Shown: piece by piece, positions 26,926-36,700 of the stretch | Position numbering within the stretch: position 1 is the stretch's first letter | How the letters are laid out: the number at the start of each line of letters is the position of its first letter | Program-made: the position numbers and the translations under genes | Notes under the pieces: model-generated | Told to the model about the DNA's origin: nothing | Databases searched by the model: none | The model's input: only the letters and a program-made list of their open reading frames with translations | Assembly: GCA_947311255.1 (NCBI GenBank) | Contig: CAMZKL010000019.1 | Coordinates: 1 to 62,907, forward strand | Reading direction: 5' to 3' | DNA from: an uncultured Chlorobiota bacterium | Lineage (GTDB): Bacteria > Bacteroidota > Bacteroidia > Bacteroidales > JAADGE01 | Length of the DNA stretch: 62,907 nucleotides

Positions 26926-28287
26926 GTGAGCCACAATATAACATTATCAGAATTAAATAAAAGAATAAAAGAAACTGTTCAGGAAAAATTTTCTGAAAGG
27001 TATTATGTAGTTGCAGAAATTAGTGAATTAAATGAAAGCAGATCGCACGCATACTTGGAACTTATTGAAAAAAACGATAGCGAAATAGTTTTAGCAAAAG
27101 CAAGAGCTACAATTTGGGCAAGAACATACAGAATGTTAAAACCATATTTTGAAAGTTCAACAGGGCATAAATTTGAAGCCGGGTTAAAAGTTTTGCTTGT
27201 TGTTTCTGTAGAATTTCATGAAGTTTACGGGTTTAGCCTAAACATAAAAGATATTGATCCTAATTATACAATTGGTGATATTGAAAGAAAACGACTATTA
27301 ATAATTCAACGTCTTGAAAAAGAGGGAGTTATTGACATGAACAAGGAATTGCTTATTCCAACAGCTCCTCAGAAAATTGCAATAATTTCTTCTGAGACAG
27401 CTGCTGGGTATGGCGATTTTATAGACCAACTACAAAACAACGATTATGGATTTAAATTTTTTACAAAATTATTTCCGGCTGCTATGCAAGGTGAAGATAC
27501 TGAAAGTTCGATAATTAATGCTCTTGAAAAAATCTTTGAATGTGAAGAAGAATTTGATATAGTAGTAATAATTAGAGGAGGAGGCTCCAAATCTGATTTA
27601 AGTTGGTTCGACAGCTATCAATTAGCACTTAATATTTCTCAGTTTCCTTTGCCCGTAATAAGTGGAATAGGGCATGAAAAAGATGAAACAATTGTGGATT
27701 TAGTAGTTAATACAAGTTTAAAAACTCCAACAGCAGTTGCCGGCTTTTTAGTTGATTCTGTTGCAGAATTTTATAATTACCTTAATTATTTATCGGAAGA
27801 GTTTGTGCAAAGAGTTAATAATATTATACTTGAAAATAAAAATTATATTGAACATTTAGTTTTAAATTTTAAACCGGTAATTTCTGAAATAATAAACGCA
27901 GAAACAAATAAATTGGATTTAAAAAAGGTATTTTTAAAAAATTCTATTAATATCATAACACAAAAACAATATTTTTTATTAGATGAATATCAGCAAGAAA
28001 TAAAAAATAGTGTAAAATCCTGTTTTAGAATTAGAAAACAAAACATAGAATTTCATAATATAAAACTAAAAAATATAACAGATAAATATTTGGTAGCAAA
28101 TAGGTATAAAATTGATGTCTTAGAACAGAAAAATAAATTGTTAAATCCTGAAAATGTTTTAGAAAGAGGCTACAGTATAACATTGCATAATAATAAACTT
28201 TTGAAATCTACTAAAGCATTAAAAAAAGGTGATTTAATTGAAACCAAAATAATTGACGGAAGTTTTAAATCAAAAGTTGAAAATTAA
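26926..28287 (+). CDS. xseA: exodeoxyribonuclease VII large subunit
   Basis: 453 residues, close to the E. coli length. Together with the small subunit XseB it degrades single-stranded DNA into oligonucleotides. The N-terminal OB-fold (YYVVAEISELNESRSHAYLEL) is followed by the catalytic domain with IAIISSETAAGYGDFI, VVIIRGGGSKSDLSWFD and VISGIGHEKDETIVDLV, then KTPTAVAGFL. A long coiled coil and the terminal motif VLERGYSIT follow. The start is GTG 26926: an out-of-frame ATG-AAT-TTG-TGA lies just upstream and overlaps it. No xseB gene follows; the next frame is DUF2339. A small subunit must lie elsewhere. Confidence 0.95.
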   Translation: MSHNITLSELNKRIKETVQEKFSERYYVVAEISELNESRSHAYLELIEKNDSEIVLAKARATIWARTYRMLKPYFESSTGHKFEAGLKVLLVVSVEFHEVYGFSLNIKDIDPNYTIGDIERKRLLIIQRLEKEGVIDMNKELLIPTAPQKIAIISSETAAGYGDFIDQLQNNDYGFKFFTKLFPAAMQGEDTESSIINALEKIFECEEEFDIVVIIRGGGSKSDLSWFDSYQLALNISQFPLPVISGIGHEKDETIVDLVVNTSLKTPTAVAGFLVDSVAEFYNYLNYLSEEFVQRVNNIILENKNYIEHLVLNFKPVISEIINAETNKLDLKKVFLKNSINIITQKQYFLLDEYQQEIKNSVKSCFRIRKQNIEFHNIKLKNITDKYLVANRYKIDVLEQKNKLLNPENVLERGYSITLHNNKLLKSTKALKKGDLIETKIIDGSFKSKVEN

Positions 28288-28290
28288 TTA

Positions 28291-28298
28291 TAATTTTG
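28291..28298 (+). promoter_or_regulatory. -7 promoter element TAATTTTG
   Basis: A TAnnTTTG match three bases after the xseA stop and 22 bases before the next ATG. It suggests that the DUF2339 gene has its own promoter despite the short gap. Confidence 0.5.
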
Positions 28299-28319
28299 TA
28301 GATTAAAGTATAAAAATAA

Positions 28320-30614
28320 ATGTCTATAGTTGTTGTCATAGTAGCAGTAATAATAATCTTAATTCTTTTGTTAGTTTTTACATTTGGGTTTTTTATGGGC
28401 TTAGGCAGAAAAAAGAAAGACTTAAAACGACTAGAACAAGAACAAGAACAACAAAAGAAGACACAAGAAAGTATTCTCCAACATTTTTTGCTTGAAGATA
28501 AAAAGAAAGAAGAAAATGAAATTTCCCCTGTTAAAATAATTAATCGTAGTTATAAAAAAATAAAAAAATTTATAAAATTTAAACAGAGATTAGCAAATAT
28601 TAAAAAATTAGATGTCATCTGGTATCTCCGAAAATATTTGTTAAGCTACATTGGAATTGCTGTTTTAGTTTTTGGATTTGGGTATTTTGTGAAATTTGCA
28701 ATTAATTCTGCATATATAAATATCGCAGGGAGATTTTTTATTGCTGTAATTATTAGTATATTAATTATTGTTTTATCTCATTTCCTTAGAAAAAAATATA
28801 AAACTTTCAGCTCAATTTTAATGGGAGGAGCAATTGGTTCTCTTTATATTACATTTACAATATCATTCTATAACTATAATATTTTTACAACATTGCAAGT
28901 CTTTTCTGTATTTTTAATTCTTACATTTTTTTCAATAGTACTATCAGTTGTTTATAATAGACTTGAATTGCTTTTTTTGGCAATATTTGCAGGTTTCTTT
29001 GCACCAATTTTTTCAGGTATAGATTACAATAATTTTATTGTTATTTTAATATATATCCTTCTGCTTGACATTGCAGGAGTTATAATTACATCAATTTATA
29101 AAAATATTCTTATAAGAGTGTTATTCTCCATTTTTACAGGAATTTACATGGTTCTTTGGGTATATAAATCTTACCAAACACAATATTTTGAAGACTTTCA
29201 AACTGGTTTTTTTCTTATTTTTGGAGCATATATACTCCTAGTATTAATTAGCCTTTCATACAACTTAAGATACAAAGTTAAAGAACTCCTTCCAATTGAA
29301 TTTTCTTTAACTTTAGCAATTAATCTAATATATTATTCTGTTGCAATGTATATGCTTAATGCTTTAAATCCTGAATACAAAGGTCTTTTTACAGCATTTA
29401 TGGCAGTAATTAATATAATTTTTTTAATTTCTGTAATTCTAAGAAAAGGAAGTTCTAAAGGGTTAATTTACCTTTTTGGAATGATTATTTTACTTTTTAT
29501 AACACTAATTCCACCAGTACAGCTTGTTGGTAAGTCAATAACAATTATTTGGGCAGTTGAAACCGTTCTTTTATTATGGTTTTCTTTAAAATTAGAAATT
29601 AAAATGCTAAAAACAGTGTCAATATTTTTAATATTTGGGCTAATTGCAAGTTTTGTATTAAATGTTTTAGAAAACTATATGGCAATTTCCCATAATGCTC
29701 CTGTAAAAAGGTTTCTTTTAAACCAAACTTTTATTTCAGGATTAATGACAAGTTTGGGGCTTGGAATAAACTTTATTATTCTTGGAAAAGGTAAAAAAAA
29801 GTACCTTATAAAACCCATAAAAATGATATGGTTTAGAGTTTTTATTTTTATTGTTGCAATTGGAGCACTATATGTTTCTGTTAATTCTGAAATTTTATAC
29901 AGACTTACCAGAACAATAAAAGATAATAATTTGCTTAATATGTATATGGGGATTTTTAATTTTGCATTTATTCTTGTTCTACTTATTGTATTAGTATTTA
30001 TAAAGAGTAAAATTGCAAAAATATTTGCAGGAATAATTGCGATTTTATCTTTCATACTATTTTTTAGTGTTTACTTAACAGAAATTATTAAAGTAAGGGA
30101 ACATATGTTGACAAATCTATCAGTTTCAATAAATCAATTTATATCTCATACAATATTAATAACTTTTGTTTTATTTATTCTATTTTTTGGATACATAAAC
30201 ATAAGACAGGTAAATGACAATATTAAAAACATCTCAAAATGGTTATTTGCAATTTTTGTTATGGCAGTTTTAACAACTGAAATTGACCACCTTTCTGTTG
30301 TATTTAATAACAATATTGGAACACCTGTAAGCTCAATAATTTATAATGCTCATTATTTCTATTATACATTATTTTGGATAATGTCGGCATTTGCTATATC
30401 GTTTTCTTCAATGTTGTTTAAAGACAGAGAGATGATAAGAATAGCAATGTTTATAATAATACTTGTACTTTTAAAAATATTTATTTTTGATTTCTCAAAT
30501 ATTGCAGTAGCAGAAAGAACTATCAGCTTCATTTCAGCCGGTTTTATTGTGCTTTTTATAGCATATGTAAGACAAAGACTTTTTGAAAAATACAATGACA
30601 TTAAACACTTATGA
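28320..30614 (+). CDS. DUF2339 polytopic membrane protein
   Basis: 764 residues. A first membrane helix (VVVIVAVIIILILLLVFTFGFF) is followed by a charged coiled-coil segment (DLKRLEQEQEQQKKTQES) and then, from ~105 to the end, roughly two dozen hydrophobic helices. Signature pieces of DUF2339 include YIGIAVLVFGFGYFVKFAI, GGAIGSLYITF and IIWAVETVLLLWFSLKL. The biochemical function is unknown. It precedes a DUF3999-like exported protein, the same pairing that I recall from other Gram-negative genomes, so the two probably act together in the envelope. Confidence 0.85.
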   Translation: MSIVVVIVAVIIILILLLVFTFGFFMGLGRKKKDLKRLEQEQEQQKKTQESILQHFLLEDKKKEENEISPVKIINRSYKKIKKFIKFKQRLANIKKLDVIWYLRKYLLSYIGIAVLVFGFGYFVKFAINSAYINIAGRFFIAVIISILIIVLSHFLRKKYKTFSSILMGGAIGSLYITFTISFYNYNIFTTLQVFSVFLILTFFSIVLSVVYNRLELLFLAIFAGFFAPIFSGIDYNNFIVILIYILLLDIAGVIITSIYKNILIRVLFSIFTGIYMVLWVYKSYQTQYFEDFQTGFFLIFGAYILLVLISLSYNLRYKVKELLPIEFSLTLAINLIYYSVAMYMLNALNPEYKGLFTAFMAVINIIFLISVILRKGSSKGLIYLFGMIILLFITLIPPVQLVGKSITIIWAVETVLLLWFSLKLEIKMLKTVSIFLIFGLIASFVLNVLENYMAISHNAPVKRFLLNQTFISGLMTSLGLGINFIILGKGKKKYLIKPIKMIWFRVFIFIVAIGALYVSVNSEILYRLTRTIKDNNLLNMYMGIFNFAFILVLLIVLVFIKSKIAKIFAGIIAILSFILFFSVYLTEIIKVREHMLTNLSVSINQFISHTILITFVLFILFFGYINIRQVNDNIKNISKWLFAIFVMAVLTTEIDHLSVVFNNNIGTPVSSIIYNAHYFYYTLFWIMSAFAISFSSMLFKDREMIRIAMFIIILVLLKIFIFDFSNIAVAERTISFISAGFIVLFIAYVRQRLFEKYNDIKHL

Positions 30615-30667
30615 CAAAGATTTTGACACACATAAAGCATGAATAAAAACAATATAATTATCTTTTT

Positions 30668-30698
30668 AACTTTACACTTTCAAACTTTCAACTTTTAA
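30668..30698 (+). repeat. 31-nt CTTT-rich leader repeat, copy 2
   Basis: Matches 2634-2664 with two differences. Just upstream, at about 30620-30632, ATTTTGACACACA is identical to the first bases of intergenic element copy A. Confidence 0.5.
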
Positions 30699-30744
30699 AA
30701 CACAATAAAGCTCAAAGCAATCTGTAAAACATAATTCTTTTTTA

Positions 30745-31989
30745 ATGAAACAACTTTATATAATATTAATAACTAGTTTGATAGCAATAAGTAATTATGC
30801 TCAAAATTATCAATGGAAAGCAAGTATCAATGAGGTAGATGTTTCAGGATATTATAAAATTTATTTAGACCCAGATATAATTTCACAACTAGAACATTCT
30901 TTTCCTGATATTAGAATTTTAGACAAAAATAATAATGAAACTCAATATATTTTAAAAAAACAAAAAACTGTTTTAAATAAAAATAAAAAAATAGAACTTA
31001 AAATAACAAAAAATAAACATAGAAAATTTAAACATTATACAGAAATTCAAATTGAAAATGAAAAAAAATATAGTATCTCAAACCTTATTTTAAGAATTGT
31101 AAACACACACAATCCTGTATTTGTTAAAATATTTGGAAGTGATAATTTAGACAATTGGTATATACTAAAAGATAATTTTCCTGCTGTTCCGGACATAACA
31201 GATTCAGATTCAACTGAAATTAAAATAATGGATATCCCAGAAAGTAAATTTAAGTTTTTTAAAGTTTATTTTTATGATTATGAAGAAAAACCAATTGAAA
31301 TCACAAATGTTTATTATCATAATTTAGAAGATATAAGAGCTGAATATATTCAACTAAAATCACCAATTATATCTCAAAAAGACACACTTAATAAAACTAT
31401 TATTACACTAGAATTTGAAAAACCTGAATTTATTGATATGATAACTTTCAGAATTAGTGGCCCGGAATATTACCTAAGAAAAGTTCAAATGCTTAAGAAA
31501 GATACAATATCAAATACTCATATGAAAAATGAATTTTATGACCAGTTAAAAAAAGAATTTTATTTGGGTTCTTTAAAAAGTAACAGAATAAACCTTTACG
31601 ACTATAAAGCAAAAAAAATTGAATTTATTGTTGAAAATAAAGATAATCAGCCTCTTATCTTTTTAAAAGCAAACGCCTATCAATTAAAGAATTACATTGT
31701 TGCATACTTAAACCAAGATAATAAATATACTTTAATATATGGAAATGAAAAAGCGAACTTTCCAAGCTATGATTTACCATATTTTAAAGATACAATACCA
31801 AAAATACTTCCGGAAACAAGTGTTTATAACATCAAAAAGATTAATGGAGCAACCGATAAAATTAATAAAATATGGACATTTCCTACATCATACCTTTGGT
31901 ATATAATTGGGTTCTTATTAATAGTATTGCTTTTAATAAGTTTTAAGTTATTAAAAGAAAGATTTGGAGAAACGAAAAAAACAGAATAA
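30745..31989 (+). CDS. DUF3999-like exported protein with C-terminal membrane anchor
   Basis: 414 residues. Signal peptide (MKQLYIILITSLIAISNYAQ), a long beta-rich periplasmic part (YQWKASINEVDVSGYYKIYL, IRILDKNNNETQY, VKIFGSDNLDNWYIL with a galactose-binding-like look) and one C-terminal helix (YLWYIIGFLLIVLLLISFKLL) with a basic cytoplasmic tail. This layout and its place after DUF2339 fit DUF3999. Function unknown; probably a periplasmic partner of the DUF2339 protein. The 130-base gap holds the 31-nt repeat. Confidence 0.6.
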   Translation: MKQLYIILITSLIAISNYAQNYQWKASINEVDVSGYYKIYLDPDIISQLEHSFPDIRILDKNNNETQYILKKQKTVLNKNKKIELKITKNKHRKFKHYTEIQIENEKKYSISNLILRIVNTHNPVFVKIFGSDNLDNWYILKDNFPAVPDITDSDSTEIKIMDIPESKFKFFKVYFYDYEEKPIEITNVYYHNLEDIRAEYIQLKSPIISQKDTLNKTIITLEFEKPEFIDMITFRISGPEYYLRKVQMLKKDTISNTHMKNEFYDQLKKEFYLGSLKSNRINLYDYKAKKIEFIVENKDNQPLIFLKANAYQLKNYIVAYLNQDNKYTLIYGNEKANFPSYDLPYFKDTIPKILPETSVYNIKKINGATDKINKIWTFPTSYLWYIIGFLLIVLLLISFKLLKERFGETKKTE

Positions 31990-32059
31990 TTTTAGCAAAA
32001 AAACTTCTTATTATTAAATATTAACACTCAAATTATATGTATTAGGATAAAGAAGTTCC

Positions 32060-32079
32060 CTGTTTGTTAAAACAAACAG
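32060..32079. other. perfect hairpin in an intergenic region
   Basis: CTGTTTGTT and AACAAACAG pair perfectly around AA, 35 bases before the next start. No T-tract follows, so it is not a standard terminator; it may be an mRNA leader hairpin. Confidence 0.4.
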
Positions 32080-32113
32080 ATACATTATTTGAGAAAATTA
32101 AATTTAAAAAATT

Positions 32114-32812
32114 ATGAAAAAATTAATTTTACTATCAGTATTAATGTACTCATTTTCATTTTTTGCAAACTCGCAAGTATATAGTATTAACGATGGTACA
32201 GCTGTTGTTAACGATATGGCAAGACCTTGCATAAGTGTAACAATGGAACCCGAAGCAAAAGAAATTAAAAAAGCATGGAAATCATACCTTAAAAAGAAGT
32301 ACGATCTCAAACTAAAAGGAGCAAAAGGAGATGATTTAAAAGGAGAAGAAGTTGTCTTTCCTGCTGTAACTGCAAGAACAATGGATTTTTACACAAAATT
32401 TAAAAGAGATAAAAAGGAAAAAACTACAACAATGAATATTTTAATTTCTTTTGGATATGATGTATATCTTAATAAAAATGATAATTCAAAAGAATATTCT
32501 TCATTAATGACAATAATTAAAGAATTTTCACTAGAATTCCTGAGAGGATATTATAATGAAAGTCTACAAGATTTAAACAAAGAATTTGCAAAATCTGAAA
32601 AAGAAAGAGACAAAACAATAAATGAAAATATAAAACTTGCAAGTGATATTGAGAAAAATAAACAAACAATTATTGACCTTAACAAAGAAAATGAAGAAAA
32701 AAGTTCTAATATTGAAAAAAACAAAGAATTAATTGAACAACTCAAAGAAAAAGTAACCGAAAAACAAGAAGAAATTAAAAAAATGACGGATTTAATAAAT
32801 GGAATAAAATAA
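32114..32812 (+). CDS. exported coiled-coil protein of unknown function
   Basis: 232 residues, not recognised. Signal peptide MKKLILLSVLMYSFSFFANSQ. The globular part (~22-145) contains ARPCISVTMEPEAKEIKKAW, YDLKLKGAKGDDLKGEEVVF and TTTMNILISFGYDVYLN. From ~150 to the end it is a continuous heptad-rich coiled coil (KEFAKSEKERDKTINENIKL ... EKNKELIEQLKEKVTEKQEE). It is followed after 50 bases by an outer-membrane barrel gene, so a periplasmic spacer or adaptor role is possible. This is inference only. Confidence 0.7.
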   Translation: MKKLILLSVLMYSFSFFANSQVYSINDGTAVVNDMARPCISVTMEPEAKEIKKAWKSYLKKKYDLKLKGAKGDDLKGEEVVFPAVTARTMDFYTKFKRDKKEKTTTMNILISFGYDVYLNKNDNSKEYSSLMTIIKEFSLEFLRGYYNESLQDLNKEFAKSEKERDKTINENIKLASDIEKNKQTIIDLNKENEEKSSNIEKNKELIEQLKEKVTEKQEEIKKMTDLINGIK

Positions 32813-32862
32813 ATTCTTAAATTTGTTTTCTATTATAAAATAATAAACTAAAAAACAAAATA

Positions 32863-33582
32863 ATGAAAAAAATTTTATCAATAATAGTAATTGCAATATT
32901 TGCAATAACAAGTGTAAATGCTCAAAATGGAATCTCTTTTGGAATAAGAGCAATACCCACCTTTAATTGGGTAACTTTGTCTGACACTGTTTCCACTCAT
33001 AAATATGAAAACGAAGGAACAAAAATGGGAATAGGTTTTGGACCATCTCTACGTTATAAATTTTCAGATAATTTCAATGTTGATGTTTCAGGAATTTTTA
33101 CTTGGCAAAAATTTGGTGTAAAAGTAGTAAATGAGATGCCTGCAAATCCTACAAAAGTAGATATCTCAGAAAAATTTAAAGTTCAGTTTTTACAAATTCC
33201 TCTAAATTTAAACGGACAATTTGAAGTTGCCGATGATTTGAATGCACTTCTTAATTTTGGGGTAGGAGCAGGAATAAAATTAAAAAGTTCAAGGCTTGTT
33301 GAAGATCCAGATAGAACCAATCATTTCTCAGCAGAATACGACTCTTCTATAAAGATGTTAACCTTTGTTGACTTCTATTTAACAGCAGGAGCTGGTGTTG
33401 TTTATGATATTGAAGATAACCTTCACCTATCACTTACAGTTCAATATAACAATGGAATTGTTGATGGTTGGCTTGATAATAAAAACAAATACAAAGCAGA
33501 AAATGATTTTAATGGTATTAAGCAACTAAATTTAAAACATAAAAATGTTGCTTTAAGTATTGGGTTTTACATTGATTTATAA
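32863..33582 (+). CDS. small outer-membrane beta-barrel protein (PorT-like family)
   Basis: 239 residues with signal peptide (KKILSIIVIAIFAITSVNAQ). The mature part alternates strands with glycine and aromatic residues (GISFGIRAIPTFNWVTL, GIGFGPSLRYKFSDNFNVDV, FLQIPLNLNGQFEV, LHLSLTVQYNNGIVDGWL) and ends NVALSIGFYIDL, a typical barrel C-terminus. PIPLNL-type segments are common in the Bacteroidota OMP_b-brl family. Role unknown. It probably shares a transcript with the coiled-coil gene before it; a strong terminator follows. Confidence 0.8.
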   Translation: MKKILSIIVIAIFAITSVNAQNGISFGIRAIPTFNWVTLSDTVSTHKYENEGTKMGIGFGPSLRYKFSDNFNVDVSGIFTWQKFGVKVVNEMPANPTKVDISEKFKVQFLQIPLNLNGQFEVADDLNALLNFGVGAGIKLKSSRLVEDPDRTNHFSAEYDSSIKMLTFVDFYLTAGAGVVYDIEDNLHLSLTVQYNNGIVDGWLDNKNKYKAENDFNGIKQLNLKHKNVALSIGFYIDL

Positions 33583-33606
33583 AACTTAGATTTTGTCTAA
33601 ATAATT

Positions 33607-33637
33607 AACGCTTTCGAATTTTTGAAAGCGTTTTTTT
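33607..33637 (+). terminator. Rho-independent terminator
   Basis: AACGCTTTC (33607-33615) pairs with GAAAGCGTT (33624-33632), followed by a run of Ts to 33637. Confidence 0.92.
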
Positions 33638-33660
33638 ATTTTAATTTCTTATGATTTTTG

Positions 33661-33668
33661 TATTTTTG
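33661..33668 (+). promoter_or_regulatory. -7 promoter element TATTTTTG for the transporter fusion
   Basis: TAnnTTTG directly after the terminator and about 110 bases before the ATG at 33779, implying a leader of ~100 bases and independent transcription of the fusion gene. Confidence 0.45.
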
Positions 33669-33778
33669 TTGGGTTTTTATGGATAATACAGGTAAAATAT
33701 GCTTAAAATTTATTATAATTGCATGAAATATTAAAAAAACAAGACTACTTTAATTATTCAAATTCAACCTAATAAGAC

Positions 33779-36700
33779 ATGGCTAAACCAAAAAAATTCG
33801 GAGCATTTTCAGGAGTTTTTACACCATCAGTTCTTACAATTCTAGGTGTAATTATGTATATGCGGTTAGGATGGGTTGTTGGGAGTGCAGGACTTATTAC
33901 TGCACTTGTTATAATTGTTATTTCTCATGTAATCTCTTTAACAACAGGTCTTAGCATTTCTTCTGTTGCAACAGATAAGAAAATAAAAACAGGAGGTATT
34001 TACTATATACTTTCAAGAAGTCTTGGTTTTCCAATGGGTGGAGCTATTGGAATAGCACTTTTTACCGGAACAGCTCTTGGAATTTCATTATATTTAGTAG
34101 GTTTTGCTGAAAGTTTACTTGCTGTTGATAACATAAGAGAATTTTTACACCTTAAACAAGACATTAACAGCTACAGAATAGTAGGTTCAGTGGCATTACT
34201 TATGTTAGTTACAATAGCCTTTATTAGTACATCACTTGCCATAAAAACACAATATATAGTTCTTGGTGCAATTGCACTATCATTAGTATCAATTTTTGCC
34301 GGTTTTTTTATTAATTCAAACTTTGCACCAGAAACAATATCTTTTACTCCATCAAGAGAAGGTATAAGTATTCAAATTATTTTTGGAGTATTTTTTCCTG
34401 CAGTTACCGGTTTTACTGCAGGAGTAGCAATGTCCGGAGATTTAAGGAATCCAAAAAAAGATATTCCTGTTGGAACTTTAACATCAATTTTTGTTGGATT
34501 TATTATTTATGTTGGTCTTGCAATTTCCTTTGCAGTTTTTGTAAACAGAGATTTGTTAATTAAAGACCCTAATTTCCTTCTTAAAATATCATATATACCC
34601 GCCTTAGTTATTGCCGGAATTTGGGGGGCAACACTTTCATCTGCTCTTGGAGGAATTCTTGGAGGCCCAAGAATTTTGCAAGCAATATCAAAAGATAAAA
34701 TAACTCCTAAAATATTCGCAAAAGGTTATGGAGAATCTAACGAACCTCGTAATGCACTTATATTCATAGCACTAATTGCAGAAGGGGGAATTCTTATTGG
34801 AGAATTAAATGTAATTGCTGCTGTAGTTTCAATGTTTTATTTAGCTTCTTATGGTTTTATTAATTTAGCATTCTTTCTAGAAAATTGGGCAAGTACAGAT
34901 TTTAGACCATCATTTAAAGTGAAAGGAGTTGTAGGTTTAATTGGTTTTATTGCAAGTTTTGGTGTAATGGCTCAATTAGGAATGCTTTCAATGATTGCGG
35001 CTCTTGTAATTATGTTTGGATTATTTGCATGGCTCAACCGAAAACAAATGATATCAGAATCTGGTGATGTCTGGCAAAGCGTATGGCTTTCTGTTGTTAG
35101 GCGTGCATTACATAGTTTAGATAAAAAAACACTGGAACACAGAAATTGGCAACCAAATGTAATACTTTTTAGTGGTGGAAAAGGACAAAGACCTCATTTA
35201 TTGGAATTTGGAAAAAACTTGGTAGGTCAATATGGTTTACTTTCAAACTTTGATTTGCACGAATCAAAAGAAAAAAAATATTTATTTCCAAAATACCTTC
35301 AATCTCAATATAACGAAGATAATGAGCAAGGAATTTTTACAAGAAGACAAACTTGCAGTGATATATACACTGGTATAGAAACAATTATTAGTACTTACGG
35401 CTTTTCCGGAATAGAACCAAATACCGTTATTTTGGGGTGGATGAGACAAAGCAAAAATCCTGTTCGGTTTTCTAAAATGATAAATCGCATACATGAACTT
35501 GATATAAACCTTTTACTTATTGATTACGACAAAAAACATGGATACGGAAATTACAAAACAGTAGATATTTGGTGGAGAGGTTCTGGAAATAACGGTAATT
35601 TGGCATTAAATTTAATGAAATTTCTTTGGAAATCAGATGACTGGGCAGATGCAAAACTCCGTCTTTTAGTTGGAAATCCTATTAATGAAAAAGCATCGGA
35701 AATTAGAAAACTTGCAGAACAAGTTCTTTCAAATATGAGAATTGATGCTGAAATTAAAATTATAAATAACCAGATTGAACAAAAACCTTTTTTTGAACTT
35801 ATTAGAACAGAATCTTTAAAAACAGATTTAATAATTTTAGGTATGCCGGAAATAATAGAAGGCAAAGAAGACGAATTTGTTAAACTTACTAACAAATTAA
35901 TGTTTGAAATTGGTACTGTTGTTCTAATTAAAGCATCATCTCAATTTAAAGATCAAAGCCTTGGTTTTAAAAGAGAAAATGAACAAAATAATATAAATAT
36001 TTCCAATATACAACTTAATGATGAGGAAGCAGAGCTCATTTTACCTGGAAATACAGTTGCTGACGAAAATATAATTTCTCTTCATAAAGATTTATCAAAT
36101 ATAAATAATGATTTTTTTAACTCCGATATAAAACCTATTTTCTATAATTTAAATGAATTAACAAATAATATTACTTCAGAAATAGAAACTCTTAGAACAG
36201 ATAAAATTAGCAAATTTAAAGAATACGAAAGCACAGTCTTAAACAATAAAATTGTTGCAGCAACAGATATGTTTTTAAAGAAAACATTGATTTATATTAA
36301 TAATTATTCCACAAAGAATGAGAATGAAAAAAATATTTTTTCCAAATTAATAAATAATATAGAAAGTTTAATATCTCAATTAGCTGTTTCATTTATATGC
36401 TCTAATCCTGATGCAGATATAAGAAAAAACAAAGCTATAAAATATAATGTAAAATTTAAAAAACTTGTAAGTTCATGTTTACCTTATAATTTTTATAGTT
36501 CTTATTATCAGGTATTTGAAGATATAGGAAGGATTTGTATTAGAAATATTATAAAACTACAAATTAATGTAAAAGAAATACGTAACAGTTTATTGAAACT
36601 TAAAACTTATGCACAAGAAAAAAACTTAAATCAAGAAAAAGTTAATTCTGAACTAGAACTTATCGGTTTAAAACTTGATATTATAAAAGATTTAAATTCT

